DNA of 43,636 nucleotides from Alphaproteobacteria bacterium (GCA_025361185.1 JANYAR010000131.1:1-43636); one strand, 5' to 3'. Shown: positions 8,576 to 20,983, counted from the stretch's first letter. The notes: generated from the sequence alone by a model not told the origin. Program-made: numbers and translations.

Positions 8576-9037
8576 TCAATCCTTCTCGTCGCCCTCGAGC
8601 TCGCCAATCAGCATCTCGAAATCGCGGGTCTCGCGGAAATTTTTGTAAACCGAGGCGAAGCGGACATAAGCGACCTTGTCCAGGCTGGCCAGGGCCTGCA
8701 TCACCAGCTCGCCGATCACATTGGCGGGGATTTCATTCTCGCCCATAGATTCCAGGCGGCGCACGATGCCGGTGATGGTGCGGTCCACCCGCTCGCGCTC
8801 CACCGGGCGCTTGCGCAGGGCATGATTGATGGAACGTTCCAGCTTGTCGCGATCAAAGGCCTCGCGGCGGCCATTCTTCTTGATCACGATCAGCTCGCGC
8901 AGCTGCACGCGCTCGAAGGTGGTGAAACGCCCGCCGCATTCCGGACAGTGCCGGCGGCGGCGGATGGCGGAATTGTCCTCGGAAGGACGGCTGTCCTTCA
9001 CCTGGCTGTCGTCATGTCCGCAAAAAGGGCAGCGCAT
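8576..9037 (-). CDS. nrdR: Ribonucleotide reductase transcriptional repressor NrdR
   Basis: NrdR represses ribonucleotide reductase genes, sensing ATP/dATP. The 153 residues are typical. A zinc ribbon is visible with C3, C6, C31 and C34 (MRCPFC, CPEC), followed by RRRHC and FTTFER and then the ATP-cone domain beginning [17 protein letters not shown]. It lies 15 bases downstream of glyA on the same strand, the standard alphaproteobacterial order. Confidence 0.97.
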   Translation of the reverse strand: MRCPFCGHDDSQVKDSRPSEDNSAIRRRRHCPECGGRFTTFERVQLRELIVIKKNGRREAFDRDKLERSINHALRKRPVERERVDRTITGIVRRLESMGENEIPANVIGELVMQALASLDKVAYVRFASVYKNFRETRDFEMLIGELEGDEKD

Positions 9038-9052
9038 GGTTTCCCCTTGTTA

Positions 9053-10351
<1,299 letters not shown>

Positions 10352-10515
10352 CAAAAGGCCTCTTTGCAACCGGAAAGGATACAGGGGCCCATTTTGCGCC
10401 CCCGCGCAGGAATGGCGGGTTTACCTCTTCCCCATCACCAAATCTAGCGGTTTAGCCAAGAAATGAGGAGCTTCTTGCAAGCCTAAGAAAAAGCTGAGAT
10501 TTCCTCATCCAGCGA

Positions 10516-10534
10516 CCTGTCCTATGGTGACAGG
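10516..10534. promoter_or_regulatory. Inverted repeat upstream of mucR
   Basis: CCTGTC (10516-10521) and GACAGG (10529-10534) form a 6-base inverted repeat with a 7-base spacer, ending 21 bases before the mucR start. It could be a leader hairpin or an operator. MucR-type proteins are known to autoregulate, but they favour AT-rich sites, so a link is unproven. Confidence 0.3.
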
Positions 10535-10555
10535 CGATAACATTAGGCGGCAGGC

Positions 10556-10981
10556 ATGGGCAAGGATAGCGAGGATGACATCCTCAAGCTGGTGACGGAG
10601 ATTGTATCGGCCTATGTGAGCAAGAATCCGGTCGCGGCCAGCGAACTGCCCACCATCATCAAGAATGTCCACGCCACCCTGGGCGGTTTTGCCGGGCAGG
10701 CGCAAGAACGCACCCTGCCCCGGGCCCCGGCCGTATCGGTCAAGAAATCGGTACAGCCCGACTACATCGTCTGCCTTGAGGACGGTAAAAGGCTCAAGAT
10801 GCTCAAGCGCTATCTGCGCTCGCGCTACAAGCTGTCGCCCAGCGAATATCGCGAGCGCTGGAACCTGCCGCCTGATTATCCCATGGTGGCGCCCAACTAT
10901 GCCCAGAAGCGCAGCGACTTCGCCAAGAAGATCGGGCTGGGCAAGAGCGGCAGCCGCAAGGGGAAGAAAAAGAAAAGCTAG
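10556..10981 (+). CDS. MucR/Ros-family transcriptional regulator with altered zinc site
   Basis: A 141-residue member of the MucR/Ros family, global regulators of surface polysaccharide, motility and cell-cycle genes in alphaproteobacteria. The N-terminal oligomerisation region (DDILKLVTEIVSAYVSKN) and the conserved block SVQPDYIVCLEDGK, LSPSEYRERWNLPPDYPMVAPNYA are present, with a very basic C-terminus. The zinc finger normally uses Cys-x2-Asp and two His. Here C73 and D76 remain, but the histidine positions are Y86 and R90/Y91 (KRYLRSRY). Zinc-free Ros homologues are known in Mesorhizobium, so folding without metal is possible. It is transcribed divergently from glyA. Confidence 0.93.
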   Translation: MGKDSEDDILKLVTEIVSAYVSKNPVAASELPTIIKNVHATLGGFAGQAQERTLPRAPAVSVKKSVQPDYIVCLEDGKRLKMLKRYLRSRYKLSPSEYRERWNLPPDYPMVAPNYAQKRSDFAKKIGLGKSGSRKGKKKKS

Positions 10982-11160
10982 CCCTTTTTCTTGGCCATAT
11001 AGTTCAGCTTGTTGCGGGCGGCCTCGGCCATCGTATGGCGGGGCGCGTTGGCCGGGCCGATGACACTGGCTTCCAGGCCGGACTCCGGATCGATCGCGGT
11101 CGCCTTGACCGAGTTACCCAGGATCACGAACTCAACGAAGATTTCTCGACCACTGTTCAT
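10978..11160 (-). CDS. Small conserved alphaproteobacterial protein (DUF6898-like)
   Basis: A 60-residue protein starting MNSGREIFVEFV. The pattern (EFVILGNSVKATAIDPESG, then VIGPANA and a C-terminal RNKLNYMAKKKG helix) resembles a short conserved family of unknown function in alphaproteobacteria that I recall as DUF6898. It is convergent with mucR, the two stop codons overlapping by four bases. It may be in one unit with hemA across the repeat at 11173. Confidence 0.75.
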   Translation of the reverse strand: MNSGREIFVEFVILGNSVKATAIDPESGLEASVIGPANAPRHTMAEAARNKLNYMAKKKG

Positions 11161-11172
11161 TCGTTTGCCTCT

Positions 11173-11271
11173 GCCCTTCGCTTACGCTCCGGGCGCTCGT
11201 CGCTCAAAATGGTCCACTGGACCGTCCAAACGCTGTCGCTATGGACTGGTTGCCTTCGGAAAACCGCTCCT
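11173..11271. repeat. Dispersed intergenic palindromic repeat, copy B
   Basis: It begins GCCCTTCGCTTACGCTC and ends ACCGCTCCTC, as copy A does, with the right edge running into the hemA stop codon. The centre holds GGTCC-ACT-GGACC (11211-11223). It is shorter than copy A, which has two hairpins. Both lie immediately after a minus-strand gene. Confidence 0.65.
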
Positions 11272-12507
11272 CTAGGCAGCACGCGCAAGCTTGTGGGCAT
11301 CCCACACCACCACCACCGCTTCGACCAGCGCATCCATCATGGCGTCGGTATGAGCCGGTGACGGGGTGAAGCGCAGTCTTTCGGTGCCGCGCGGCACGGT
11401 GGGATAATTGATCGGCTGGACATAGATGCCGTGGTCATTCAACAGCGCATCCGATACCGATTTGCACAGTGCCGCATCGCCCACCATCAGCGGCACGATA
11501 TGGCTGGGACTTTCCATCACGGGCAAGCGCGCGGCGGCGAATTTCCGCTTGAGCATGGCGGCCCGATCGGCCAGCGCCTGACGCTCGGTATCGGAGGATT
11601 TGAGATGGCGTATGGAGGCGAGCGTGCCCGCCGCAATCACCGGCGCCAGCGAAGTGGTAAAGATGAAACCGGGCGCGAAACTGCGGATGCAGTCCACCAG
11701 TTCAGACGATGCCGCGATATAGCCGCCCATCACCCCGAACGCCTTGGCCAGCGTGCCCTCGATGATGTCGATACGGTGCATGGTGCCGTCGCGCGCCGCC
11801 ACGCCCGCGCCGCGCGGGCCGTACATGCCCACGCTGTGGACTTCGTCTATATAAGTCAGCGCCCCGTATTTCTCGGCCAGGTCGCAGATGGCCGTGGTGG
11901 GCGAGAATTCGCCTTCCATGGAATAGACGCTTTCGAAGGCGATCAGCTTGGGGGCTGCCGGATTGGCCGCCGCCAGCAATTCCTCAAGATGCGCCATGTC
12001 GTTGTGGCGGAAAACATACTTGGCCGCGCCGCCATGGCGGATGCCTTCGATCATCGAGGCATGGTTGAGTTCGTCGGAGAAGATGATCAGGCCCGGCAGA
12101 ACCTTGGACAGGGTGGCCAGTGTGGCGTCATTGGACACAAAACCGCTGGTGAACAGCAGCGCGGCTTCCTTGCCGTGCAGGTCGGCCAGCTCGCGTTCCA
12201 GTTCCACATGATAGTGGGTGGTGCCGGAGATGTTGCGGGTGCCGCCACTGCCGGCGCCGACCGCGTCCACCGCCTCATGCATCGCGGCCAGAACCTTGGG
12301 ATGCTGGCCCATGTTCAGATAGTCGTTGGAGCACCAGACGGTGATCGGCCTGCCCTTGTTGCCGGTATAAGTGGTGCCGGGCGCATGGAGCCCCGCCTTG
12401 GGGAAAGCGCCGCGTTCGCGCAGGATGTCGGCAAACACCCGGTAGCGGCCCTCGCGCCTGAGCGCGGCAAGGGCATCGCGGAAGATGGACTTATAGGAAA
12501 ATGCCAT
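11272..12507 (-). CDS. hemA: 5-aminolevulinate synthase
   Basis: HemA condenses glycine and succinyl-CoA to 5-aminolevulinate, the committed step of haem synthesis by the C4 (Shemin) pathway; it is PLP-dependent and cytoplasmic. The 411 residues match the alphaproteobacterial enzyme. Landmarks: [12 protein letters not shown] near 59, [17 protein letters not shown] at 84-100, [15 protein letters not shown] near 145, [10 protein letters not shown] at 221-230 and PLP lysine K255 in EGTLAKAFG. Presence of this route instead of glutamyl-tRNA reductase is a class marker for Alphaproteobacteria. hemB lies 3.5 kb away. Confidence 0.98.
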   Translation of the reverse strand: MAFSYKSIFRDALAALRREGRYRVFADILRERGAFPKAGLHAPGTTYTGNKGRPITVWCSNDYLNMGQHPKVLAAMHEAVDAVGAGSGGTRNISGTTHYHVELERELADLHGKEAALLFTSGFVSNDATLATLSKVLPGLIIFSDELNHASMIEGIRHGGAAKYVFRHNDMAHLEELLAAANPAAPKLIAFESVYSMEGEFSPTTAICDLAEKYGALTYIDEVHSVGMYGPRGAGVAARDGTMHRIDIIEGTLAKAFGVMGGYIAASSELVDCIRSFAPGFIFTTSLAPVIAAGTLASIRHLKSSDTERQALADRAAMLKRKFAAARLPVMESPSHIVPLMVGDAALCKSVSDALLNDHGIYVQPINYPTVPRGTERLRFTPSPAHTDAMMDALVEAVVVVWDAHKLARAA

Positions 12508-12581
12508 GCGCTATACTTCTAAAGGACCCGTATGAGGCAGGATAACGCGAAACAAGTGTTTGATTCCACGCAATTTGTCAC

Positions 12582-13379
12582 ATGACACAGGCCCTATTTT
12601 CGCACCTGCATTTCTCGCCCTCGACTTGGGGGCTGATTTTCACCGTGTCCGCGGGCACCCTGCTTTGGCTTCTATCCCTCAGGCTGCGTGACGCCAGTAT
12701 TGTGGACATTTTCTGGGGTCCGGGCGTGGCCGGGGTGGTGGATATCGCTGCCTGGCTTGGCCATGCCAGCGGCCCGCGCACCGCCGCTGTGCTTGTCCTG
12801 GTCAATCTGTGGGCGTTGCGCCTGGCGGCCCATATCTGGACCCGGCATAGCGGTGAGGACCACCGCTACGCCGCCATGCGGACCAAATTCGGGCCGAACT
12901 GGTGGTGGATCAGCCTGGTCCAGGTGTTCTTGTTGCAAGCCGTTCTCATCTGGTTCGTCCCCGCCCCCCTGGTGGCGGCGGTGCTGTTCAGCTGGAAGGC
13001 CATGGGTTGGCTCGACACTGGCGGCATTGCCGTGGCGGCGCTGGCAATAGTCTTTGAGGCGATCGCGGACTTGCAGCTGGCCAGCTTCCGCGCCGATCCC
13101 ACCAACAAGGGCAAGGTGATGGATCGCGGGTTGTGGGGCTGGTCGCGCCATCCCAACTATTTTGGCGAAGCCGCGCTGTGGTGGGGCTTCTTTGCCATCG
13201 GCTTTGGCGCCAGCCATATGTTGTGGTTGATCCTGTCGCCGCTGCTGATCACGTTTCTGCTGCTGCAGGTCTCCGGCATCAGCCTGATGGAAGAAAAGAT
13301 CGACGAACGCCGCCCCGGCTATGCCGACTATAAGCGCCGGGTGAGCGCGTTCGTGCCCTGGCCTCCCGCGAAAAACTAG
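12582..13379 (+). CDS. DUF1295 membrane protein (steroid 5-alpha-reductase-like)
   Basis: A 265-residue integral membrane protein of the DUF1295 / steroid 5-alpha-reductase C-terminal-like family. Several hydrophobic helices are visible. Family hallmarks are SIVDIFWGPG near residue 39, the RRxGxDxR-like HSGEDHRYAAMR segment near 90, and the C-terminal RGLWGWSRHPNYFGEAALWWGF block near 188 with LMEEKIDERRPGYADYKRR. The last block is shared with isoprenylcysteine methyltransferases and reductases that act on lipids. The substrate is unknown. It is convergent with the DUF1345 gene, overlapping by four bases. Confidence 0.9.
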   Translation: MTQALFSHLHFSPSTWGLIFTVSAGTLLWLLSLRLRDASIVDIFWGPGVAGVVDIAAWLGHASGPRTAAVLVLVNLWALRLAAHIWTRHSGEDHRYAAMRTKFGPNWWWISLVQVFLLQAVLIWFVPAPLVAAVLFSWKAMGWLDTGGIAVAALAIVFEAIADLQLASFRADPTNKGKVMDRGLWGWSRHPNYFGEAALWWGFFAIGFGASHMLWLILSPLLITFLLLQVSGISLMEEKIDERRPGYADYKRRVSAFVPWPPAKN

Positions 13380-14035
13380 AAGGCAAGCGTAACGCCGGCG
13401 TTGACGGCCATCGCGATAAAGACCGTATTGAAGAAAAACGACACCACGCTGTGAAACAGGGTTGCGCGGCGCATCACGCTGGTGCGCACCTGCACATCGG
13501 AGACCTGGGCGGTCATGCCCACCACAAAGGAATAATAAAGGAAATCCCAGGCGCCGGGATCGCCCCGGCCGGGAAAATCCAGATCCTTATCGTCGTCGGC
13601 GCAATCGGGATCGTCGAAAAAATAGATATCGGCGTAATGAAACGCCATCGCCGTGTGCAGGACAAACCAGCCCAGCGGCGCACCAATGCCTGCCAGAACC
13701 AGCGCGGACACATCGATGCCATGCTTGCGGTTCAGCGCGGTGAACACCGCGTCGGTGAAGAAACCCATGGTGGCCAGGATGATCAGCATCACAATGGCGA
13801 TGCCCTCGTCCTCGGTCTTGGCCCGCTGCTTGAGATAGCCCGGCGGGGAGCGGGCGATCATCACCGCGGACAACAACAGAAAGACCAGATAGAACACATC
13901 TCCACCCGCCAGCAGCGGGGCACCAAAGCCCATCCCGCGCGCCGCCAGGGCAGTCAAGGCTCCCAGGACCAAGGATATGGCAAACCGCCAATGGCGATGC
14001 AGAAACGCGGCGGGTCCCTTCATGGGGTGGGACAT
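13376..14035 (-). CDS. DUF1345 integral membrane protein
   Basis: A membrane protein of about 219 residues of the DUF1345 family, function unknown. It has hydrophobic segments starting near residues 18, 44, 74 and 110 and a C-terminal FLYYSFVVGMTAQVSDV block, a family hallmark, followed by a last helix ending in NAGVTLAF. The start is uncertain: 14035 and 14023 are both ATG without a good ribosome site, and upstream in-frame starts would run back towards the terminator of the preceding gene at 14109-14142. Confidence 0.85.
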   Translation of the reverse strand: MSHPMKGPAAFLHRHWRFAISLVLGALTALAARGMGFGAPLLAGGDVFYLVFLLLSAVMIARSPPGYLKQRAKTEDEGIAIVMLIILATMGFFTDAVFTALNRKHGIDVSALVLAGIGAPLGWFVLHTAMAFHYADIYFFDDPDCADDDKDLDFPGRGDPGAWDFLYYSFVVGMTAQVSDVQVRTSVMRRATLFHSVVSFFFNTVFIAMAVNAGVTLAF

Positions 14036-14108
14036 TAGCTGAGTCGGGGATTGGCCGCGCATGGTCCGCAATGACATGTGTGTCATCAGCGCGCTGAATC
14101 GCTGTACC

Positions 14109-14142
14109 AAAAAAATAAAAGGCCGACCCGAAGGCCGGCCTT
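14109..14142 (-). terminator. Rho-independent terminator after the LdtR-like regulator gene
   Basis: On the minus strand AAGGCCG (14136-14142) pairs with CGGCCTT (14119-14125), with extra GC pairing possible in the loop. It is followed by a T-rich tail (TTTTATTTTTTT). It lies about 27 bases beyond the stop of the gene at 14169. Confidence 0.85.
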
Positions 14143-14168
14143 AATTCTGATTTGGCTGAATGTTCGGA

Positions 14169-14678
14169 CTACAGACGGAAGCGGACCTGGTCGATCCAAA
14201 AGCGTTCCATGCGCTTCAAGGTCGTATTGAGGCTTTCCAGATTGTCGGTGCCGACATTGCCCACCGCTTCCAGCGAACCCAGATGACGGTCGAACAATTC
14301 GCGCAGCATGTCGCGCACCACCTCGCCCTTGCGGGTCAGGCGCACCAGCACCGAGCGGCGGTCGGATTCAGAACGTTCGTGATGGATATAACCGCCCTCC
14401 ACCAGCTTCTTGAGATTGTAGGATACATTGGAGCCCAGATAGTGGCCGCGGGTGCGCAATTCGCCTGCCGTCAGTTCCTGATCGCCGACATTGAACAGGA
14501 GCAGCGCCTGGACCGAGTTGATCTCGCGTTCGTCGCGCCGATCGAGCTCGTCCTTGATCACATCCAGCAATTGCCGGTGCAACCGCTCAACCAGGTTGAG
14601 AGCTTCGAGGTAATGTTTGCGGACCGAAGAAACGCTACCGAGCGCCTCCGCGGCCTGCGGTTTGGCTAATGCCGTCAT
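14169..14678 (-). CDS. MarR-type winged-helix regulator (LdtR-like)
   Basis: A 169-residue winged-helix protein. A helical N-terminal dimerisation part (RKHYLEALNLVERLHRQLLDVIKDEL) precedes the DNA-binding domain INSVQALLLFNVGDQELTAGEL. A recognition helix region LGSNVSYNLKKLVEGGYI and the wing SDRRSVLVRLTRKG follow. This resembles the LdtR regulators of alphaproteobacteria, which control L,D-transpeptidase and stress genes; the assignment rests on pattern only. GGGGA lies before the ATG. A perfect inverted repeat 136 bases upstream could be its own operator. Confidence 0.85.
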   Translation of the reverse strand: MTALAKPQAAEALGSVSSVRKHYLEALNLVERLHRQLLDVIKDELDRRDEREINSVQALLLFNVGDQELTAGELRTRGHYLGSNVSYNLKKLVEGGYIHHERSESDRRSVLVRLTRKGEVVRDMLRELFDRHLGSLEAVGNVGTDNLESLNTTLKRMERFWIDQVRFRL

Positions 14679-14813
14679 CTGTTTTTCCCCGCTTTTTCGC
14701 AGGGCCCACCTGTTGTTGGGAGCAGCCTAGGCGGGATGTCTTAAAGACGCGTAAAATGTGCAGGAGCGGCGGGGATTCTTTCGCGCACGTCACTATTGTG
14801 TGGCCTTATGGCA

Positions 14814-14836
14814 AATAAATCGTAAATCGATTTATT
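14814..14836. promoter_or_regulatory. Perfect 9-base inverted repeat upstream of the LdtR-like regulator
   Basis: AATAAATCG (14814-14822) and CGATTTATT (14828-14836) flank five bases. The repeat is AT-rich, unlike the GC-rich terminators nearby, and lies in the intergenic region between the regulator start and the hydrolase stop. A regulator-binding site is plausible. Confidence 0.4.
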
Positions 14837-14861
14837 CAATTGCCCGCCTCTTTTCCGCCTG

Positions 14862-17016
<2,155 letters not shown>

Positions 17017-17018
17017 TC

Positions 17019-17855
17019 CTATTGCAGCGTCAGCAGGGATATTTCCGGCGGCACCATGAAGCGCAGCGGCAGCCAGCTTGTTCCAACGCCGGTGGTTACA
17101 AAAAGCGTCTTGCCGTCATCGCGGATGATGCCGGCGGCGTATTTCTGGCCATAGCGGGACGCTTCAAACATCGCCGGCCGTCCCAGCCGCGGCAGCCAAA
17201 CCTGTCCGCCATGGGTATGCCCGGCAATCGTCAACGCACAGCTATCCGGCAACCTGGGAAAGATGTCGGGGGAATGGGTGAAGCAGAGTGCGGCTCCGCG
17301 CACGCCCGCGAGCGCTCTCCCCGGCTCGGCCCCATGACTGGCACGGTCGCCGATCCCCACCAGGGTAACGCCATCCCTGGGCGCCGGCAGCATCCGGTGC
17401 GCATTTTCCAGATCCGGTATGCCAGCGCGGTTCAGGGCCAACGCAATCAGATCGGGATTTTCCCCGCGGTCGTGATTACCCTGCACCGCATAGACGCCCA
17501 GCGGCGCGCGCAAGCCCTTCAGATGCGCGACAATGGTCTTGATCGGCATGTGACGGCTGCCCAGCACACCGGTGATCACATAGTCGCCGGTCAGCAGCAC
17601 CAGGTCGGGTTTGGCCGCATTCGTCATGGCGACCACAAGGTCGATCTTGGCGGTGTCGATATAGGGCGCGCCCGCATGCAGATCGCTGATCACCGCGACG
17701 CGCAGTCCCTTGAGCAGGGGTGATGACTGCTGGACCGTATAAGACGTAAGACGCAGCGAGGCAGGCTCCAGCCAGCCCGCATACACGAACCAGCAAACCG
17801 CCAGCAGGAACAACAGGCCCTGCAGGAATCGCAAAATGCCACGAGGATTTATCAT
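17019..17855 (-). CDS. Membrane-anchored metallophosphoesterase
   Basis: A 278-residue protein with one N-terminal membrane helix (FLQGLLFLLAVCWFVYAGW) and a calcineurin-like phosphoesterase domain. Metal motifs in order: VISDLHAG near residue 55, LLTGDYV near 87, VQGNHDRG near 124, FTHSPDIF near 192 and AGHTHGGQVW near 210. This matches the YaeI/YkuE type, some members of which act on lipid A precursors or other phosphodiesters. The active site side of the membrane is not certain. It stands alone between hemB and the TetR gene. Confidence 0.92.
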   Translation of the reverse strand: MINPRGILRFLQGLLFLLAVCWFVYAGWLEPASLRLTSYTVQQSSPLLKGLRVAVISDLHAGAPYIDTAKIDLVVAMTNAAKPDLVLLTGDYVITGVLGSRHMPIKTIVAHLKGLRAPLGVYAVQGNHDRGENPDLIALALNRAGIPDLENAHRMLPAPRDGVTLVGIGDRASHGAEPGRALAGVRGAALCFTHSPDIFPRLPDSCALTIAGHTHGGQVWLPRLGRPAMFEASRYGQKYAAGIIRDDGKTLFVTTGVGTSWLPLRFMVPPEISLLTLQ

Positions 17856-17904
17856 GAGCCGGCGCGAGATCTATTCATTCGGGCGCAAGAACGCCAGCTG
17901 CCGG

Positions 17905-18531
17905 TTATTCCCGCTGCGTTGCAAACAGGCTGCGCAGAATGATCTCGGCACGGGCCGGAAGCACATGAAGTCCGGAGCGCCGCTGGCCCAGGTCGATCAC
18001 ATTTTCCAGCACCAGCATGGCCAGGCCGTGGACCGCCGACCACACCGCAAGACCCAGAGCCGTGTCGTGCAAGGCCGCGCCGATCTCGGCGCCGATGGAA
18101 TCGGCCTTCTGCTCCAGGGCGGGAAACTGGTCGCGGTTGGGCAACTGACCTCCGAACATCAGCCGCGCCAGCGCGGGACGCTGCGCCACGAAGCGCATAT
18201 AGGCGGCGCCGATGGTGGCGATCTTGTCAGCCTCGCTGCCCTGCGCCTTGGCCGCATCGCCGATTGCCGCGCGCAGCTCATCAAAGCCCTCGGTGGAAAG
18301 TTCCACCAGCAGCGCCTCGTGGCTGGAAAAATGGCGATAGGGCGCGGCGTGGCTGACGCCCGCCTTGCGGGCCACCGCGCGCAAGGTCAGCGCCGACAGC
18401 GATTCTTCTTCCAGAATGGCACGCGCCGCCTGCAAAAGGCCGTTACGCAAATCGCCATGATGATAGCCGCGATCCCCAGCGCCCTTGGGTATCCCCTTGG
18501 ACGCCGCGGCAAAATCCCGCTCATAACTCAT
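17905..18531 (-). CDS. TetR-family transcriptional regulator
   Basis: A 208-residue TetR-type repressor. The helix-turn-helix is residues 24-70 (HHGDLRNGLLQAARAILEEE ... TLRAVARKAGVSHAAPYRHFSSHEALL). A helical ligand-binding domain follows, with the GLAVWSAVHGLAMLV segment typical of the TetR_C_33/WHG type. It is the last gene of the five-gene minus-strand unit, 12 bases after the dehydrogenase, with AGAGG before the ATG. It may regulate this unit or respond to the exported or oxidised compound. Confidence 0.93.
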   Translation of the reverse strand: MSYERDFAAASKGIPKGAGDRGYHHGDLRNGLLQAARAILEEESLSALTLRAVARKAGVSHAAPYRHFSSHEALLVELSTEGFDELRAAIGDAAKAQGSEADKIATIGAAYMRFVAQRPALARLMFGGQLPNRDQFPALEQKADSIGAEIGAALHDTALGLAVWSAVHGLAMLVLENVIDLGQRRSGLHVLPARAEIILRSLFATQRE

Positions 18532-18543
18532 GCAAGCAAACCT

Positions 18544-19428
18544 CTATGACTTGTTGCCTTTGCGTGCGGTCTCCTGCCGCACAAAAAGACTGGACGTGTC
18601 CCAGCGTTTGCCCCCCAGATTCTCAACCTCCGCGTAAAATTGATCGACCAGCGCCGTCACCGGCAGGCTGACGCCCTGTCTGCGCGCCTCCTCCAATGCG
18701 ATGGCCAGATCCTTGCGCATCCATTCCACGGCAAAACCGTGATTATATTCGCCCGCACTCATGGTCTTGTAGCGGTTCTCCATCTGCCAGCTCTGCGCCG
18801 CGCCCTTGGAAATGACATCCACCACCGCCTCGACATCCAGGCCCGCCGCGCGCATCAGGCTGAAGGCTTCCGCCATGCCCTGCACAGTGCCGGCGATGCA
18901 AATCTGGTTGGCCATCTTGGTAAGCTGGCCCGAACCCGCCGGACCCAGCCGCTTGGCCAGCTTGGTGTAGACCGCCATCACCGGTTCGGCGCGAGCGTAG
19001 GCGGCCTCGCTGCCGCCGCACATGATGCCCAGCTTGCCATTGACAGCGCCCGCCTGCCCGCCGGAAACCGGCGCATCGACAAAATCAAAGCCGCGTTTTT
19101 CGGCCTCGGCGGCGAGCTCGCGCGCAATGGAAGCCGATGCCGTGGTGTGATCGACGAATAACCCGCCTTTCTTCACGGCGCCGAACGCGCCATCAAGACC
19201 CAGCGTCACCTCGCGCAGATCGCTGTCGCGCCCCACGCAGCAAAAAACAATATCCTGGTCCTTGGCGGCCCCAGCCGGCGTAGACGCGGTATTGCCGCCA
19301 TACTCGGCCTGCCATTGCTTGGCCCTGGCGCTGCTTCGGTTATAGACCGTCACGTCATGGCCGCCCTTTTTCAGGTGACCCGCCATCGGATAGCCCATCA
19401 CGCCCAAGCCGATGAATGCTACTTTCAT
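18544..19428 (-). CDS. NAD(P)-dependent 3-hydroxyisobutyrate dehydrogenase-like oxidoreductase
   Basis: A 294-residue beta-hydroxyacid dehydrogenase. The N-terminal Rossmann motif GLGVMGYPMAGHL is at residues 7-19, then FVDHTTASASIAR near 91, the substrate motif DAPVSGGQAGAVNGKL near 117 and the catalytic lysine in GQLTKMANQ near 168. Family substrates include 3-hydroxyisobutyrate, tartronate semialdehyde and short aldehydes; the exact one is not visible. The start codon abuts the stop of the efflux transporter gene (TAAATG), so the two are translationally coupled, which is unusual for this enzyme. Confidence 0.93.
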   Translation of the reverse strand: MKVAFIGLGVMGYPMAGHLKKGGHDVTVYNRSSARAKQWQAEYGGNTASTPAGAAKDQDIVFCCVGRDSDLREVTLGLDGAFGAVKKGGLFVDHTTASASIARELAAEAEKRGFDFVDAPVSGGQAGAVNGKLGIMCGGSEAAYARAEPVMAVYTKLAKRLGPAGSGQLTKMANQICIAGTVQGMAEAFSLMRAAGLDVEAVVDVISKGAAQSWQMENRYKTMSAGEYNHGFAVEWMRKDLAIALEEARRQGVSLPVTALVDQFYAEVENLGGKRWDTSSLFVRQETARKGNKS

Positions 19429-20979
19429 TTATTCCACCACTTCCATCTTAGAGGTTGCCTCGGTCGCGAACGCCGGACGCTTCATCAGCCATATCACCGC
19501 AAATACAGGCAAGGAGACCAAAAACATGAAAAGGAAGTCGTTGGCGTAGGCCTGCACCTGCGCACGGTATTCTATGAGAGAATTCAGATTTGCCAACCCA
19601 AAAGGTATCCGTGGACTCATCATCATCGACGGAGCGTTAACTCCCAGCGCCCGATTGAATACACTTGCCTGACCGGCCAGCTGCGCATGGATGGTCTGTA
19701 CCGAATAAGCCAGGATGTTGGTAGTCAGCGAAACACCGATGGCGCTGCCGATATTTCGTACCAAATTGGAAAGACCTGCGCCATCGGTGCGCAACTGTGG
19801 CGAAAGTGTCGCAAAAGCCACCATATTCATGGGGACAAATACCAGCCCCATGCCCACCCCCTGAATAAATGTCACCCAGCCGATCGTGCTGACATTAATG
19901 CTGGGCGTCCAACTGGTCATCGCCCACAACGACCACAGCATAAGACCCGCGCCGGCGGTCATAATCACCCGCGGGTCCACCCGAAGAGCCAGCCGACCGG
20001 CAAACACCATCGCGAACATCACCCCGAAGGCACGCGGCACCATCAGAAAGCCGGTCTGGGTGACGCTGCGCCCGGCCAGATTCTGCAGATAGGGGGAGAT
20101 CAGCGCCGATGAGGCCAAAAGAACAATGCCCATCACGAACATCAGGACCAGTCCGCTGATGAAGTTGCGGTCCTTGAAGATCACCACGGGAATAAAAGGC
20201 TTTTTCGCGGTCCACATATGAACCAGGAACAAATAGAGGCCGATGACGGCAACCATGGCCTCGATCACGACCTCGGCCGAGGAAAACCAGCCCTTGGTGG
20301 TGCCGCGGTCCAGCATCAGTTGAAGCCCCGCCAGGCCTGCCGAAAGCGCGGCGAAACCGAACCAGTCGAATTTCAGGCTGGCGTCGCGCACGGTGTCCTT
20401 GAAGAAGACCATCAGCATGGCGCAGGCTGCCAAGCCGAACGGCACATTGATATAGAACACCCAGCGCCAGCTATAGGCGTCAGTGAGAACACCGCCCAGG
20501 GTTGGACCCAGGATCGGGCCCAGCATCACGCCCATGCCCCAGATCGCCATCACATTGCCGCGCTTGGCGGGCGGATACATGTCCAGCATCACCGTTTGGG
20601 ACAGCGGGCCCAGGGCGGCGCCGAATACGCCCTGGATGATGCGGAACAGCACCATCTGCTCCAGGTTCTGCGAGGCGCCGCACAGCATCGAGGCGATGGT
20701 GAAACCTGCAATGGAGGTGATGAAGAAGTTCTTCTTGCCAAAGCGCGCCGCCAGCCAGCCCACCGGCGCCGTCATGATGGCGGCGGCAATGATATAAGAT
20801 GTCAGCACCCAGGTAATCTGGTCACGTGACGCCGACAGACTGCCTTCCATATAGGGCAGCGCGACATTGGCGATGGTGGTGTCCAGCGCCTGCATCAGCA
20901 CGCCTGCCATGGAGCCGATCAGCACCGCCCATTCGGCGATTTTGCTGTCGTAGATGTGGGCGGCGTGCTGCTCAGCCAC
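19429..20979 (-). CDS. emrB: EmrB/QacA-type drug efflux transporter (MFS, DHA2)
   Basis: A 516-residue inner-membrane proton antiporter with about 14 membrane helices. Motifs are LMQALDTTIANVALPYMEG (DHA2 motif D1) near residue 26, GWLAARFGKKNFF (motif A) near 73, and GPILGPTLGGVL (motif C) near 154. With the adaptor encoded just upstream and an outer-membrane channel it would form a tripartite pump. It begins with GTG four bases after the adaptor stop. The start GTG rather than ATG may lower its translation relative to the adaptor. Confidence 0.95.
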   Translation of the reverse strand: MAEQHAAHIYDSKIAEWAVLIGSMAGVLMQALDTTIANVALPYMEGSLSASRDQITWVLTSYIIAAAIMTAPVGWLAARFGKKNFFITSIAGFTIASMLCGASQNLEQMVLFRIIQGVFGAALGPLSQTVMLDMYPPAKRGNVMAIWGMGVMLGPILGPTLGGVLTDAYSWRWVFYINVPFGLAACAMLMVFFKDTVRDASLKFDWFGFAALSAGLAGLQLMLDRGTTKGWFSSAEVVIEAMVAVIGLYLFLVHMWTAKKPFIPVVIFKDRNFISGLVLMFVMGIVLLASSALISPYLQNLAGRSVTQTGFLMVPRAFGVMFAMVFAGRLALRVDPRVIMTAGAGLMLWSLWAMTSWTPSINVSTIGWVTFIQGVGMGLVFVPMNMVAFATLSPQLRTDGAGLSNLVRNIGSAIGVSLTTNILAYSVQTIHAQLAGQASVFNRALGVNAPSMMMSPRIPFGLANLNSLIEYRAQVQAYANDFLFMFLVSLPVFAVIWLMKRPAFATEATSKMEVVE

Positions 20980-20983
20980 GAGC

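Noticed and set aside
12560..12573. FNR-like site TTGAT-4-CGCAA before hemA
   Set aside because: The first half is perfect, but the second half matches the consensus ATCAA in only three of five bases; too weak to call.
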